A DNA stretch of 64,000 nucleotides from an uncultured Alistipes sp. (lineage in GTDB: Bacteria; Bacteroidota; Bacteroidia; Bacteroidales; Rikenellaceae): contig CALVFO010000026.1 in assembly GCA_944326855.1 (NCBI GenBank), positions 97,797 to 161,796 on the forward strand. The letters are read 5' to 3'. This document shows positions 8,114 through 16,790 of the stretch, piece by piece. The notes below the pieces were generated by a model that saw only the letters and a list, made by a program, of their open reading frames with translations, was not told where the DNA came from and did no database searches. A program made the position numbers and the translations under genes. Positions within the stretch are counted from its first letter, which is position 1; every line of letters begins with the position of its first letter.

Positions 8114-9112
8114 ATGTATATCGTTCATGACTATACCCTCGCGGTGATTTTCTGCTTTATCACCATGTTGTGCTGGGGGTCGTGGGGCAATACCCAGAAA
8201 CTGGCCGCCCGTACCTGGCGGTATGAATTTTTCTATTGGGATTATGTCATCGGCGTGCTGCTGTTTTCGATCCTGGCCGCCTTTACCCTCGGAAGTACCG
8301 GAACCGAGGGCCGCGGGTTTGTCGCCGATCTCGCTCAGGCCGATCCGTCCAATCTGGGGAAAGCCTTCCTCGGAGGAGTCGTTTTCAATACGGCCAATAT
8401 CCTGCTTTCGGCGGCCATCGCACTGTGCGGCATGTCGGTGGCTTTCCCCGTGGGCATCGGGCTGGCCCTGGTGCTGGGGGTGTTGATCAACTACTTCGGA
8501 GAGGCCAAAGGCGATCCGATCTATATTTTTTCCGGCGTGGTGTTGATTACCATCGCTATCCTGTTGAATGCCCTGGCGTATAAAAAAGCACAGAGCGGAG
8601 CCAGTCGGGTGTCGCGCAGCGGGATTCTGACGGCCATTGCCGCCGGGGTGATCATGGCCTTCTTCTACCGCTTCGTCGCCGCCTCGATGGACATGAATTT
8701 CACGGCTCCGGCTCCCGGAAAACTGACCCCCTATACCGCTCTGGTTGTTTTTGCCGTGGGAATTTTCCTCAGCACCTTCATCCTCAATACCATCGCCATG
8801 AAACGTCCCATCGAGGGCGAACCGGCCTCGATCCGGGATTACTTCCGGGGAAACTTCAAAACGCACCTGGTCGGCGTGCTGGGCGGTGTGATCTGGTGCA
8901 TCGGGCAGTTGTTGAGCCTGATCGCTTCGGGTACGGCCGGGGCCGCCATCTCATACGGTTTGGGACAAGGGGCAACGTTGGTTTCTGCCCTGTGGGGAAT
9001 TCTGGTTTGGCATGAATTCCGGCAGGCTCCGGCGGTCTCGAACAAACTCAACCTCGGGATGTTCGTCTTTTTCTTGGCGGGTCTGGGGCTGTTGATTTAT
9101 GCCGGTGCTTAA
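8114..9112 (+). CDS. DMT-superfamily sugar permease (GRP/ureide-permease-like)
   Basis: 332 residues, predicted to have about ten membrane helices. The ATG at 8114 (MYIVHDYTLAVIF) is preferred over the open-frame start at 8018, which would add a non-hydrophobic tail lying in the hairpin region. The stretches CFITMLCWGSWGNTQKLA and ALCGMSVAFPVGIGLALVLG resemble the glucose/ribose-uptake (GRP) group of drug/metabolite transporters. It probably imports the pentose or nucleoside released by the upstream hydrolase, in the inner membrane. It lies between rbsK and the esterase, which starts four bases after its stop. Substrate is inferred only from context. Confidence 0.75.
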   Translation: MYIVHDYTLAVIFCFITMLCWGSWGNTQKLAARTWRYEFFYWDYVIGVLLFSILAAFTLGSTGTEGRGFVADLAQADPSNLGKAFLGGVVFNTANILLSAAIALCGMSVAFPVGIGLALVLGVLINYFGEAKGDPIYIFSGVVLITIAILLNALAYKKAQSGASRVSRSGILTAIAAGVIMAFFYRFVAASMDMNFTAPAPGKLTPYTALVVFAVGIFLSTFILNTIAMKRPIEGEPASIRDYFRGNFKTHLVGVLGGVIWCIGQLLSLIASGTAGAAISYGLGQGATLVSALWGILVWHEFRQAPAVSNKLNLGMFVFFLAGLGLLIYAGA

Positions 9113-9116
9113 AACG

Positions 9117-10019
9117 ATGACAGGGATGAAACGATGGATCTGCCTGTGTGTTTGGGGAGTGTTGGTTGGTTGGAGCCTTCCCTCTCTGGCGCAGACGACG
9201 CCGTCCGAACTGCCGCTCTGGCCTGAAGGCCCGTCCGAAAGCAACGGTCTCTCGGGCCCCGAAACGATCGTCGGTCCCCGGGACTATACCTCCAATGTCA
9301 GCGTACCGACCCTGACCTTTTATCCGGCCCGTTCGGATCGCAACACCGGAATCGGTGTGATTCTGATCCCCGGAGGAGGGTATGCCGCGCTGGCCATGCA
9401 GCAGGAAGGCGAGCCGGTCGCCCGATGGCTGGCCGAACACGGAATTTCCGGCATTGTTCTCAAATACCGGATGCCCAACGGACATGCGCGCGTTCCTCTG
9501 GCCGATGCCCAACAGACGATGCGTCTGATCCGGGCGCATGCTCGTCAATGGGGGCTCGATACGGCCCGCATCGGGGTCATGGGCTTTTCGGCCGGCGGTC
9601 ACCTGGCCTCCACGCTCTTGACCCGCTACGAGCAGGATACGCGTCCGGCGTTCGGGATTTTGTGCTATCCGGTTATTTCTTTTGCCGATTCTCTGGTGCA
9701 TCGGGGATCCATGCTCAATCTGTTGGGCGCCGATACCACCGAGACGATGAAGGCCTATTATTCGAGTGAACGTCACGTGACTCCTCAGACACCACCGACC
9801 TTGTTGCTGCTGTCGAACAACGACGGAACGGTTAAAACCCGGAATTCGACCCTGTTTTACGATGCGCTCAAGGCTCAGAAGGTCCCATCTGCGCTGTATC
9901 TGTTCCCTTCCGGCGGACACGGCTGGGGCTTTCGGGAGAGTTTTTCCTATCATGAGATCATGAAAACGCTGGTCCTGGATTGGATTCGATACCTCTATCC
10001 CGAAACGGAAATTCCCTGA
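9117..10019 (+). CDS. Secreted alpha/beta-hydrolase, acetyl-xylan-esterase-like
   Basis: 300 residues from the ATG at 9117; an ATG at 9126 (MKRWICLCVWGVL) is equally possible and opens the same signal peptide ending SLAQ. The hydrolase fold shows the oxyanion motif IPGGGYAALA, nucleophile GFSAGGHLA, an acid in NNDGTVKTRNS and the catalytic-His motif GGHGWGF. These resemble carbohydrate acetyl esterases of gut Bacteroidota. It probably removes acyl groups from sugars in the periplasm. It appears to be the last gene of the cluster, followed by a terminator at 10047. Whether it works with the ribosyl hydrolase is unknown. Confidence 0.8.
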   Translation: MTGMKRWICLCVWGVLVGWSLPSLAQTTPSELPLWPEGPSESNGLSGPETIVGPRDYTSNVSVPTLTFYPARSDRNTGIGVILIPGGGYAALAMQQEGEPVARWLAEHGISGIVLKYRMPNGHARVPLADAQQTMRLIRAHARQWGLDTARIGVMGFSAGGHLASTLLTRYEQDTRPAFGILCYPVISFADSLVHRGSMLNLLGADTTETMKAYYSSERHVTPQTPPTLLLLSNNDGTVKTRNSTLFYDALKAQKVPSALYLFPSGGHGWGFRESFSYHEIMKTLVLDWIRYLYPETEIP

Positions 10020-10046
10020 TCGAACCATTTTGTACGTGACAGGATA

Positions 10047-10078
10047 AACGCCCGGAGTCATTACGGATTCCGGGCGTT
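10047..10078 (+). terminator. Terminator of the ribosyl-scavenging cluster
   Basis: Stem AACGCCCGGA/TCCGGGCGTT with a 12-base loop, starting 27 bases after the esterase stop. The T-run is weak (TTGTCGTTG). The rest of 10020-10438 holds only the next promoter; I see no gene in it. Confidence 0.65.
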
Positions 10079-10287
10079 GTCGTTGGCTACGGGGACGTTG
10101 GGATGGTGATCTCTGTGGACGGGGAAGGCTCTCCGGCCCAAAACCCTCAAAGTAGGCGACGGTATCACGGGGATGTAGGCAGAATGGGACGATCTGGCTG
10201 ATGTTTGCCGGGTCGCTCGGGCTTTCCTCTTTCCCGATTGGATCCAACGAGGAGCTGCGTTCGAGGAGACGAACAAAAATTTCGCTA

Positions 10288-10295
10288 TCTTTGTT
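10288..10295 (+). promoter_or_regulatory. -7 box for the first heparinase-like gene
   Basis: TATCTTTG, an exact TAnnTTTG match. It implies a leader of about 135 bases before the ATG at 10439. There is no clear -33 TTTG. Confidence 0.5.
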
Positions 10296-10438
10296 AGACG
10301 GTCAGGGCGCCGTGGTAAATCCCCGGGGAACGGAATCATTCGTTTACATTTCGTAGAAGGGGAAGGTGTCCGTTTCCGGCCGGATCGTTTTTTGACCCGA
10401 ACCGAAAAAATTGCATGAATCTCTAACCCCGCATACCC

Positions 10439-12469
10439 ATGAAATTGAAAACGTTGATCGGCCTGGTGTTGGGCCTTTGTCTCTCTCAGTCGCTGGTGGC
10501 TCAGGATTACCTGAAACTCAGCCAGGAAATTCTCAACCGTAATCTCGAACACCCCTATCTGGTTTTCGACAACCAGAGCAAACAGCAGATTCTGGATCGG
10601 ATCGCTTCCGATCCTGTGCAGGCCCAGATTTGGGATGTGTTGCTGCAACAGGGGCGTCGTCTGATGCTGACGACGGTCGAACCCGAACCGTTTTTGGATA
10701 ACGACGCCAACGTATACAACGAAACCTTCGATTTCGAACATTTCGTAGGTTACTACCGGGAGGGCTCCAAGTTGTTGGCCTTTCTGTACCAGATGACCGG
10801 AGACGAGGCCTATGCCCAGAAAGCGTTCCACTATGCGGATCGGCTTTGCGAAATGACCTACTGGGTGCTGGGCCTGCATCGTTACAAGGTGATCCATAAA
10901 CGTGTCTGGCCCTGGGGCGCCGGAGATGATCAGGTGGTGTTTACCTTCGACCTGCATACCAGTGAGATCGCCCTGGCTCTGGGGTTGGTTTACGACTGGC
11001 TCTATCCGGCACTCGACAAGGAACAACGGAATCGTATCCGTAGCGGCCTGCTCGAAAACGCTATTCTGCGCGTGCGGGGTAATTACGATTACTTCTGGTG
11101 GAGCGGTGCCTATCGTTGCAATTGGTCAGGCAGTTGTTATGGAGGTTTGGGGATCGCCGCGTTGTCTCTCCTGACCGAAGACCCCAAACTGGTGGATGTC
11201 GTGGCCCGCAGTTGTGAAGGCATGGTCAAGAATCTGGAACAGTACGGTGCCGACAACGGTTGGGCCGAAGGACGTCACTATTCGGTATACGGTCTTCGGG
11301 AGACGATCTCGTTCATGGAAGCCGTCAAACGGCTTACTGACGGTAAACTGAACATGTTCAAGGCCGAAGGATGGCAGCATCCGGCCGATTTCGGACTGTA
11401 CGGCATGACGGGAACCTTCAATGACGGTTTCTCGCCCGGACCGATCGGCTTTTCCTATTTTTACAACAAATTCATCGCCGAAAACCCCGATCCGGCGGCC
11501 ATGTATTACCTCGAAAAATATTTCGGGGATGATCGCCGCTCGATGAGTTTCTGGGAGTTGATCTGGCCGCGTCCCACCGATGTCAAGGCCGAAAAACCCG
11601 CCGTGGCTTCGAAATACTTCCCGAGTATCGACTGGGCCTTCATGCGTCGGGATTTCGGGGAAGAGAACCTGCAGGTGGCCATCAAGTGCGCCCCGATGAA
11701 CGATCCTCATCACGGGCATCTGGATGCCGGTTCGTTCATTCTGAGCTGGCAAGGCGATATTCTGGTGGGGGAAATGGACCAGAAGGTTTATGACCAGTTC
11801 TTCTTTACCGAGGATCGTTGGAAATACCTGCATGTGCGGAGTCTTTCGCACAATGTAGTGCATGTCAACGGCGAGGAGCAAATCCCCTGCAAACACAAGG
11901 ATCAACCCTGGATCGAAGGCCTGGGGGGCAGAATCGATAAATTCTATACTTCGCCGACATTCGATTACACGTTGATGGATCCCACCGACGCCTATCCCAA
12001 ACAGCAGATGAAGGGTTGGAAACGGGCCATGATTCTCGATAAACGTACCGATGTGGTGGTGGTGCTCGATCGCATTGCCTGCGAGAAAGGGGCTTCGATC
12101 GACCTGTTGTTCCATCCCCGGGTCGACGTCACGGTCAACGACGGCCGCAGTGCCAGTCTGCAAGGCAAAAGTGCCGCCATGGAGATGCAGCCGCTGATTA
12201 ATTCGCCCTATCAGGTCAGCTTGCAGAAACAGTATGTCGTACGGGTGGTCAAAAACGATCCGATGCAGATCGTTCCCTGTATTTTTACCTCGCTCAAGGC
12301 GCCTGCCGAAGAGACGGTCGTGGCTACGGTGTTCTATCCTTCGGACAGAAAAGCGACGGCCGGCGGTTTTGCGCTGGATGAAAGCGGTTCCTATCCGGTG
12401 GTCCGCTATACGTTGGACGGCCAGAATTATGCCTGGGAAATCGCCCCGGATGCCGTGAAAGCGTTATAA
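10439..12469 (+). CDS. Secreted heparinase II/III-family polysaccharide lyase
   Basis: 676 residues with a signal peptide (MKLKTLIGLVLGLCLSQSLVAQ). A helical toroid (about 40-380) contains WSGAYRCNWSGSCYGG, and a beta-sandwich (about 390-676) opens with the family motif HHGHLDAGSF. Family members cleave uronic-acid-containing polysaccharides by beta-elimination, using Tyr and His residues of the kind seen here. The substrate cannot be read from sequence; neighbouring rhamnosidases would fit a rhamnose- and uronate-containing glycan. A paralogue of nearly equal length lies at 25704 on the other strand. It is monocistronic. Confidence 0.82.
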   Translation: MKLKTLIGLVLGLCLSQSLVAQDYLKLSQEILNRNLEHPYLVFDNQSKQQILDRIASDPVQAQIWDVLLQQGRRLMLTTVEPEPFLDNDANVYNETFDFEHFVGYYREGSKLLAFLYQMTGDEAYAQKAFHYADRLCEMTYWVLGLHRYKVIHKRVWPWGAGDDQVVFTFDLHTSEIALALGLVYDWLYPALDKEQRNRIRSGLLENAILRVRGNYDYFWWSGAYRCNWSGSCYGGLGIAALSLLTEDPKLVDVVARSCEGMVKNLEQYGADNGWAEGRHYSVYGLRETISFMEAVKRLTDGKLNMFKAEGWQHPADFGLYGMTGTFNDGFSPGPIGFSYFYNKFIAENPDPAAMYYLEKYFGDDRRSMSFWELIWPRPTDVKAEKPAVASKYFPSIDWAFMRRDFGEENLQVAIKCAPMNDPHHGHLDAGSFILSWQGDILVGEMDQKVYDQFFFTEDRWKYLHVRSLSHNVVHVNGEEQIPCKHKDQPWIEGLGGRIDKFYTSPTFDYTLMDPTDAYPKQQMKGWKRAMILDKRTDVVVVLDRIACEKGASIDLLFHPRVDVTVNDGRSASLQGKSAAMEMQPLINSPYQVSLQKQYVVRVVKNDPMQIVPCIFTSLKAPAEETVVATVFYPSDRKATAGGFALDESGSYPVVRYTLDGQNYAWEIAPDAVKAL

Positions 12470-12602
12470 GATTCTCGGTACGGGTCGGAACTCCCGATGC
12501 AGCGCCCGGAAACGGAGGGTCTGTTTTCGGGGAACCGGTTCGGGATCGAGCATCGGTATCGGAGCCTCGGGAACGATGTCCGGAGTCCTCCATTTTCATA
12601 AG

Positions 12603-12636
12603 CCCCTGTCCTGTTCTTTCGGGATGGGGGTTTTTT
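12603..12636 (+). terminator. Terminator after the first heparinase-like gene
   Basis: CCCC..CC pairs with GG..GGGG across a small internal loop, followed by TTTTTT. The rest of 12470-12978 shows open frames on both strands but no supported gene. Confidence 0.6.
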
Positions 12637-12902
12637 AGGTCGGGGACGTATGACGGCGGGCTGCGATACGGCATCTGGCAGGAAGGCCCCAAAGACGCGA
12701 TACGATATCTGGCAGGAAGGACCCAAAGGACGTGGATGTGGTTTACGGTTCGGTGGCCCGAAGGTCGTCGTGACGGAACTTTTCAGGTCGGTTGAGGCTG
12801 TCGAAACGGGTGCCGGATCGGGTTCTGAACGGCCGGAGTCTTCTTGCCTGCGTTGCCGAATTCGGTATGGATTTCCCGTTGGGAGGACCGGAAGCGGAAA
12901 AA

Positions 12903-12937
12903 CAAACACGCGGAATTTTTGACATTCCGCGTGTTTG
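12903..12937 (-). terminator. Terminator of the lgt-SPOR operon
   Basis: A perfect 14-bp stem (CAAACACGCGGAAT/ATTCCGCGTGTTTG) with a 7-base loop. On the minus strand it is followed by TTTTTCC. It lies 41 bases beyond the SPOR gene stop. Confidence 0.88.
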
Positions 12938-12978
12938 AGAATATTGGTCGGGGTGATTGGCCCCGGAACTCGTAACGC

Positions 12979-13998
12979 CTATCGGGCCCGGCGCTTGAAT
13001 ACCCAGGCATCCGGGAAATTCCCGCTCACGGCCCGGCGTTGTTGCTGGGCTTCGGCATCGCTGCCCATGTCGGCCGTATAGACCATGATTTTCCCGTTGG
13101 ACAGCAATAGTTTGCGGTAGTTCTGCGAGGCGTCCTTTTTGCGGGCCGAGGCAATGAACCGTTCGGCGTTTTCATCGGTACTGTAGGTGCCTACCACCAC
13201 ATAATAGCGCATCTCTCCGCGTTGAGGAGTCTTCGCCGTCGAGCCTCCGCCGACAGAAGAGGCGGAGGAAGGTTGGGGACCGCTCGGCTTCGGCGCATTC
13301 GATGACGCAGAGGCCGGTTTGGCCTTCGGGGGTGCCGAAGGAGTGGGCCGGGCCGGGTCGGTTGCCGGAGCAGAAGGGGTCAGATCGCTGTCGGTGAGGG
13401 CCTCCAATGTCTTTTCCGCACCCTCCTCCGTCGCCGATCCCCGGTGTGTGGTGTCGTCGTCGGCAAGCGTTTCTGCGACCGGAACCTTTTCGGCATAAGG
13501 CGCATCGTATGGAGCCGGTCGGCTATTGAGAAAAGTGATCAGTCCGGCGGCCAGTCCTCCTCCCACGATGACGGTCGTGCCTACCCAGAAGAAAATTTGC
13601 CGCAGGGTGAAGGGGCGTTGTAACTGAAACGCCGCGATCCCTGAAGGATTGAGCGTACGTTGTAACTTTTCCGAAGGAATAAAGGTGTTCCCGACAATTT
13701 CGCCCACCGATTCGATGTATATGCTTCGTTGGGTTTGAACGCTGGATCGCCAGGCGTCGTAAATTTCCCGGCTGCCGGCTTCGTCCCGACCGCTGCTCTC
13801 GCCGATCAGCCACAGAATTTCGTCGTAACCCGGTTCCGGTTCTGGCGAGAAGGTTACCCGACTGAACGGTGGAATCAGTTTCCCGTTTTCCTGCATGCGA
13901 GCCGGTTCGGAGACCACACACAACGAACCGATTTCCGGCAGGTTGATACCCCGGCGTTGTGCCAGGGCGTTGAAGATAAGCATGCTTACAGGGTCCAT
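12979..13998 (-). CDS. HU-like/SPOR-domain membrane protein
   Basis: 339 residues. The N-terminal part (about 1-120) resembles the bacterial HU-related (CCDC81-type) domains: short alpha/beta units including GINLPEIGSLCVV. One membrane segment follows (about 134-157), then a Pro/Ala/Ser-rich linker (about 165-250), and a C-terminal SPOR domain (about 262-335, MRYYVVVGTYSTDENAERFI). SPOR domains bind denuded septal peptidoglycan, so the protein should sit at the division site with its linker and SPOR domain in the periplasm. Its start is two bases downstream of the lgt stop. The role of the HU-like cytoplasmic part is unknown. Confidence 0.8.
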   Translation of the reverse strand: MDPVSMLIFNALAQRRGINLPEIGSLCVVSEPARMQENGKLIPPFSRVTFSPEPEPGYDEILWLIGESSGRDEAGSREIYDAWRSSVQTQRSIYIESVGEIVGNTFIPSEKLQRTLNPSGIAAFQLQRPFTLRQIFFWVGTTVIVGGGLAAGLITFLNSRPAPYDAPYAEKVPVAETLADDDTTHRGSATEEGAEKTLEALTDSDLTPSAPATDPARPTPSAPPKAKPASASSNAPKPSGPQPSSASSVGGGSTAKTPQRGEMRYYVVVGTYSTDENAERFIASARKKDASQNYRKLLLSNGKIMVYTADMGSDAEAQQQRRAVSGNFPDAWVFKRRAR

Positions 13999-14000
13999 GG

Positions 14001-14870
14001 CTATTTTTTCTTAGGTTTATGGGGATGGGAAGACGACGGGGAAGGACTTGAGGCCAGCGGAGCCGGGACAAGAGCCGGTTTGCGGAGTGCCCGCCACAGA
14101 ATCACCACCCCTGCCAAAATGAACGGAAGGCTGAGTAGCTGCCCCATATTCAGAAACATGTTCTCTTCGAACGCCTCCTGGGGATTTTTGACGAATTCGA
14201 TGAGAACCCGGACTCCGAACAGAACGATCAGGAAAAATCCGAACATGACGCCGGGACGGCGGCGGGCCAGGTCTTTTCGATAGTACATCCACCACAGAAT
14301 GACGAAAAGAATCAGGTATGAGAAGGCTTCATAAAGTTGTGTGGGGTGTTTGGGAACGACCTCTCCGTTGCGGACGAAGATAAAGCCCCACGGCAACGAG
14401 GTTTCGATACCATAGATTTCGGAATTGAGCAAGTTGCCGATCCGGACGAGAGCACCGGCGATCGCAACGGCGATTCCGATCCGGTCCAGCGACCAGATGT
14501 AGGGCATTTTGTATTTGCGGGAGAACAGCCACAGGCCGATGAGCAACCCTACGGCGGCACCATGGCTGGCCATCCCTCCGTCACGGATATACAGGATTTC
14601 GATCGGATGGGTCAGGTAGTAACCCGGGGCATAAAACAGGCAGTGTCCCAACCGCGAGCCGATGACGGTCGACAATACTCCGTACCAAAAAATCGAATCG
14701 AACATTTTGGGCGAGTATCCTTCGCGTTTCATCATGAAATTGAACAGATAGGCGCTGATGGCCAGTCCTACGGCCCACATCAGACCGTAATAGCGAATAT
14801 CGAACGATCCGATCGACAACATGGAGGGGTCGACATCCCAGGTGACGAACAGAGGCAAAAATGTTTCCAT
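14001..14870 (-). CDS. lgt: Prolipoprotein diacylglyceryl transferase
   Basis: 289 residues in the inner membrane, with about seven helices. It transfers diacylglycerol from phosphatidylglycerol to the lipobox cysteine, the first step of lipoprotein maturation. The essential His lies in GGMASHGAAVGLLIG, and the essential Arg and Asn in RIGNLLNSEIYG. The ATG at 14870 (METFLPLFVTWD) is preferred over 14891 because it lies downstream of the -7 promoter box at 14889. Its long C-terminal tail ends in Pro/Ser/Lys-rich sequence. Many lipoproteins in this window depend on this enzyme. Confidence 0.95.
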   Translation of the reverse strand: METFLPLFVTWDVDPSMLSIGSFDIRYYGLMWAVGLAISAYLFNFMMKREGYSPKMFDSIFWYGVLSTVIGSRLGHCLFYAPGYYLTHPIEILYIRDGGMASHGAAVGLLIGLWLFSRKYKMPYIWSLDRIGIAVAIAGALVRIGNLLNSEIYGIETSLPWGFIFVRNGEVVPKHPTQLYEAFSYLILFVILWWMYYRKDLARRRPGVMFGFFLIVLFGVRVLIEFVKNPQEAFEENMFLNMGQLLSLPFILAGVVILWRALRKPALVPAPLASSPSPSSSHPHKPKKK

Positions 14871-14888
14871 AACCGTTGAGCGTTTCGA

Positions 14889-14896
14889 CAAAGATA
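14889..14896 (-). promoter_or_regulatory. -7 box for the lgt-SPOR operon
   Basis: TATCTTTG on the minus strand, an exact TAnnTTTG match, 18 bases upstream of the lgt ATG at 14870. Confidence 0.6.
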
Positions 14897-15130
14897 GGAA
14901 TTTTCCGTAAACGGCCTTATCGTCACGACTTGGAGAGCGAGCGGGTAAGTGACTTCAGGAGAATGATACGTCTGAAAAGAAGGTGTCGGTTCAGGCTGCG
15001 GGGATGCGGTTGTTCCGGAACGTATGGATTCGGGAAACGATCGGAGTCGGACCGGAGCGTGTGGAATCGGGCCGGGAGGTGGAATCAGACTGGGAAGAGT
15101 GGAATCGGATCGGGATGGAATTGGCGGATC

Positions 15131-16159
15131 TCAGGCATCCGCAGGCGGTTTGCTTAAGGTGAATGAGAAGGTACTGCCTTCGTTGAGGCGACTGCGCAGG
15201 TTGAGCGTTTCTCCGTGTGCTTCGAGGATGTGTTTGACGATGGCCAGCCCCAAACCCGTACCGCCCTGTTCCCGTGAGCGGCTTTTGTCGACCCGGAAGA
15301 ACCGTTCGAAAACCCGGGGTTGATGTTCTTCGGCGATGCCGATCCCGTCGTCTTGCACCTCCACCATGATCTTGTCGAAACCGTCGATGAAACTGACGGT
15401 AATATGTCCTCCCTGACGCCCATACTTGATGGCATTGCTGATCAGGTTGAGAACAACCTGGCTGATCCGCTTGCGATCGGCGTACACGATGACCGGCAGT
15501 TCCGAATTGATCCGGATTCGGATCTCCTTCTTGGCTGCTTCCATCTCGAACGTGTCGGCCACCTCGCGAACCAATTGAACCAGATCGAACGGTTCTTTGT
15601 CCATGATCTGCAAACGGCTTTCGTATTGGGAAATGTCTTCCAGATCCTGAACGATGTTGATCAGCCGTTCGATGTTGCGTTCGGTACGTTCGAGGTATTT
15701 CTGGTTGATGCTGTCGTCTTTCAACCCTCCGTCCAGCAGGGTCAGGATATAGCCCTGGATCGAAAACAAGGGTGTTTTGATTTCGTGCGAGACGTTGCCG
15801 ATGTATTGCTTGCGAAAGAGCTCGTTCTCTTTGAGGCGGGCGATTTCCTGAGCGTTGCGGTCGGCCCAATGGGTCAGGTCGTCTTGAATCGTTTCGACGA
15901 TATCGCCTTTCTGAGGCAATTCCCGGGTGCGCAGATCTTTGGACAGCAGGATCTGATAGATCGGCTTGATACGGTACAGAACGTATTTGTTGATGAAGTA
16001 TCGGGCCGACCAGAAGGTGATTCCGAAAACGATGCCGAAAATCAATAGCATTACGGGCAGCGGCTCAGGATAGAACAGGCTGCACAACAACCCCACTGCC
16101 GTGGCTGTCAGGCTGATCGCCATGGCTACGCCATGGATGGTCCTGATCTTGAGTTTCAC
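15131..16159 (-). CDS. Membrane sensor histidine kinase (PhoR-like)
   Basis: 342 residues. Two membrane helices (about 10-30 and 35-55) are separated by only a few residues, so there is almost no periplasmic sensor. A dimerisation helix carries the phospho-acceptor H125 in GNVSHEIKTPL. The ATP-binding domain has the N box (NLISNAIKYG), G1 (DDGIGI) and G2 (GTGLGLAIVKHI). No response regulator adjoins it, so its partner is elsewhere. It starts 12 bases after the riboflavin synthase stop and is probably cotranscribed with it. With no real sensor loop, it probably detects a membrane or cytoplasmic cue. Confidence 0.88.
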   Translation of the reverse strand: MKLKIRTIHGVAMAISLTATAVGLLCSLFYPEPLPVMLLIFGIVFGITFWSARYFINKYVLYRIKPIYQILLSKDLRTRELPQKGDIVETIQDDLTHWADRNAQEIARLKENELFRKQYIGNVSHEIKTPLFSIQGYILTLLDGGLKDDSINQKYLERTERNIERLINIVQDLEDISQYESRLQIMDKEPFDLVQLVREVADTFEMEAAKKEIRIRINSELPVIVYADRKRISQVVLNLISNAIKYGRQGGHITVSFIDGFDKIMVEVQDDGIGIAEEHQPRVFERFFRVDKSRSREQGGTGLGLAIVKHILEAHGETLNLRSRLNEGSTFSFTLSKPPADA

Positions 16160-16171
16160 GATACCCGGAGA

Positions 16172-16765
16172 TTACTTGAGGTATTGTTTCATGAGTCGGG
16201 CAATGTACTTGCCCACGATGTCGAATTCGAGATTGACCCGGGTCCCGACTCGAAAAGTATGGAAATTGGTGTGTTGATAGGTATAGGGAATGATGGCGAC
16301 CTGGAAGGAGTTTTCGCGGGAGTTGACCACCGTCAGACTGACACCGTTGACGGCCACCGAACCTTTTTCCACGGTGATGTTCCCGGTCGAAGCGTCGTAT
16401 TCGAACGTAAAATACCAGCTTCCGTCAGCCTCTTCGATGCGGGTGCACAGGGCCGTCTGGTCGACATGACCTTGCACGATATGTCCGTCCAGCAGCGCAT
16501 CGGGTTTCATGCTGCGTTCCACATTGACCAGATCTCCTACCTGTAAATCTCCCAGGTTGGACTTGAGCAGGGTTTCGGCGATGGCCGTTACCGTATAGCG
16601 GTTTCCATCCAGTTCCACTACCGTCAGGCAAACCCCGTTATGGGCGATGCTCTGGTCGATACGCAGTTCGGAAGTGAACGGACATTCTAACGTAAAATGC
16701 TTGTTGCCTTGTTCTTCGCGGATGGCCACCACCGTGGCGGTCGTTTCTACGATACCTGAAAACAT
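16172..16765 (-). CDS. ribE: Riboflavin synthase
   Basis: 197 residues, the usual length. It makes riboflavin from two molecules of 6,7-dimethyl-8-ribityllumazine. The N-terminal MFSGIVETTATV is characteristic, as is the internal duplication of lumazine-binding barrels: IAHNGVCLTVVEL (about 41-53) matches VAVNGVSLTVVNS in the second half. It is the middle gene of a three-gene minus-strand operon, between the S24-type regulator (25 bases upstream) and the histidine kinase (12 bases downstream). No FMN riboswitch is visible before the operon. Confidence 0.95.
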   Translation of the reverse strand: MFSGIVETTATVVAIREEQGNKHFTLECPFTSELRIDQSIAHNGVCLTVVELDGNRYTVTAIAETLLKSNLGDLQVGDLVNVERSMKPDALLDGHIVQGHVDQTALCTRIEEADGSWYFTFEYDASTGNITVEKGSVAVNGVSLTVVNSRENSFQVAIIPYTYQHTNFHTFRVGTRVNLEFDIVGKYIARLMKQYLK

Positions 16766-16790
16766 GATTTAAAAAATTGAATATTGGGGG

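Noticed and set aside
12427-13010. Overlapping short open frames between the heparinase-like and SPOR genes
   Set aside because: The frames lie on both strands across two terminators, with Arg/Pro-rich sequence and no homology features.
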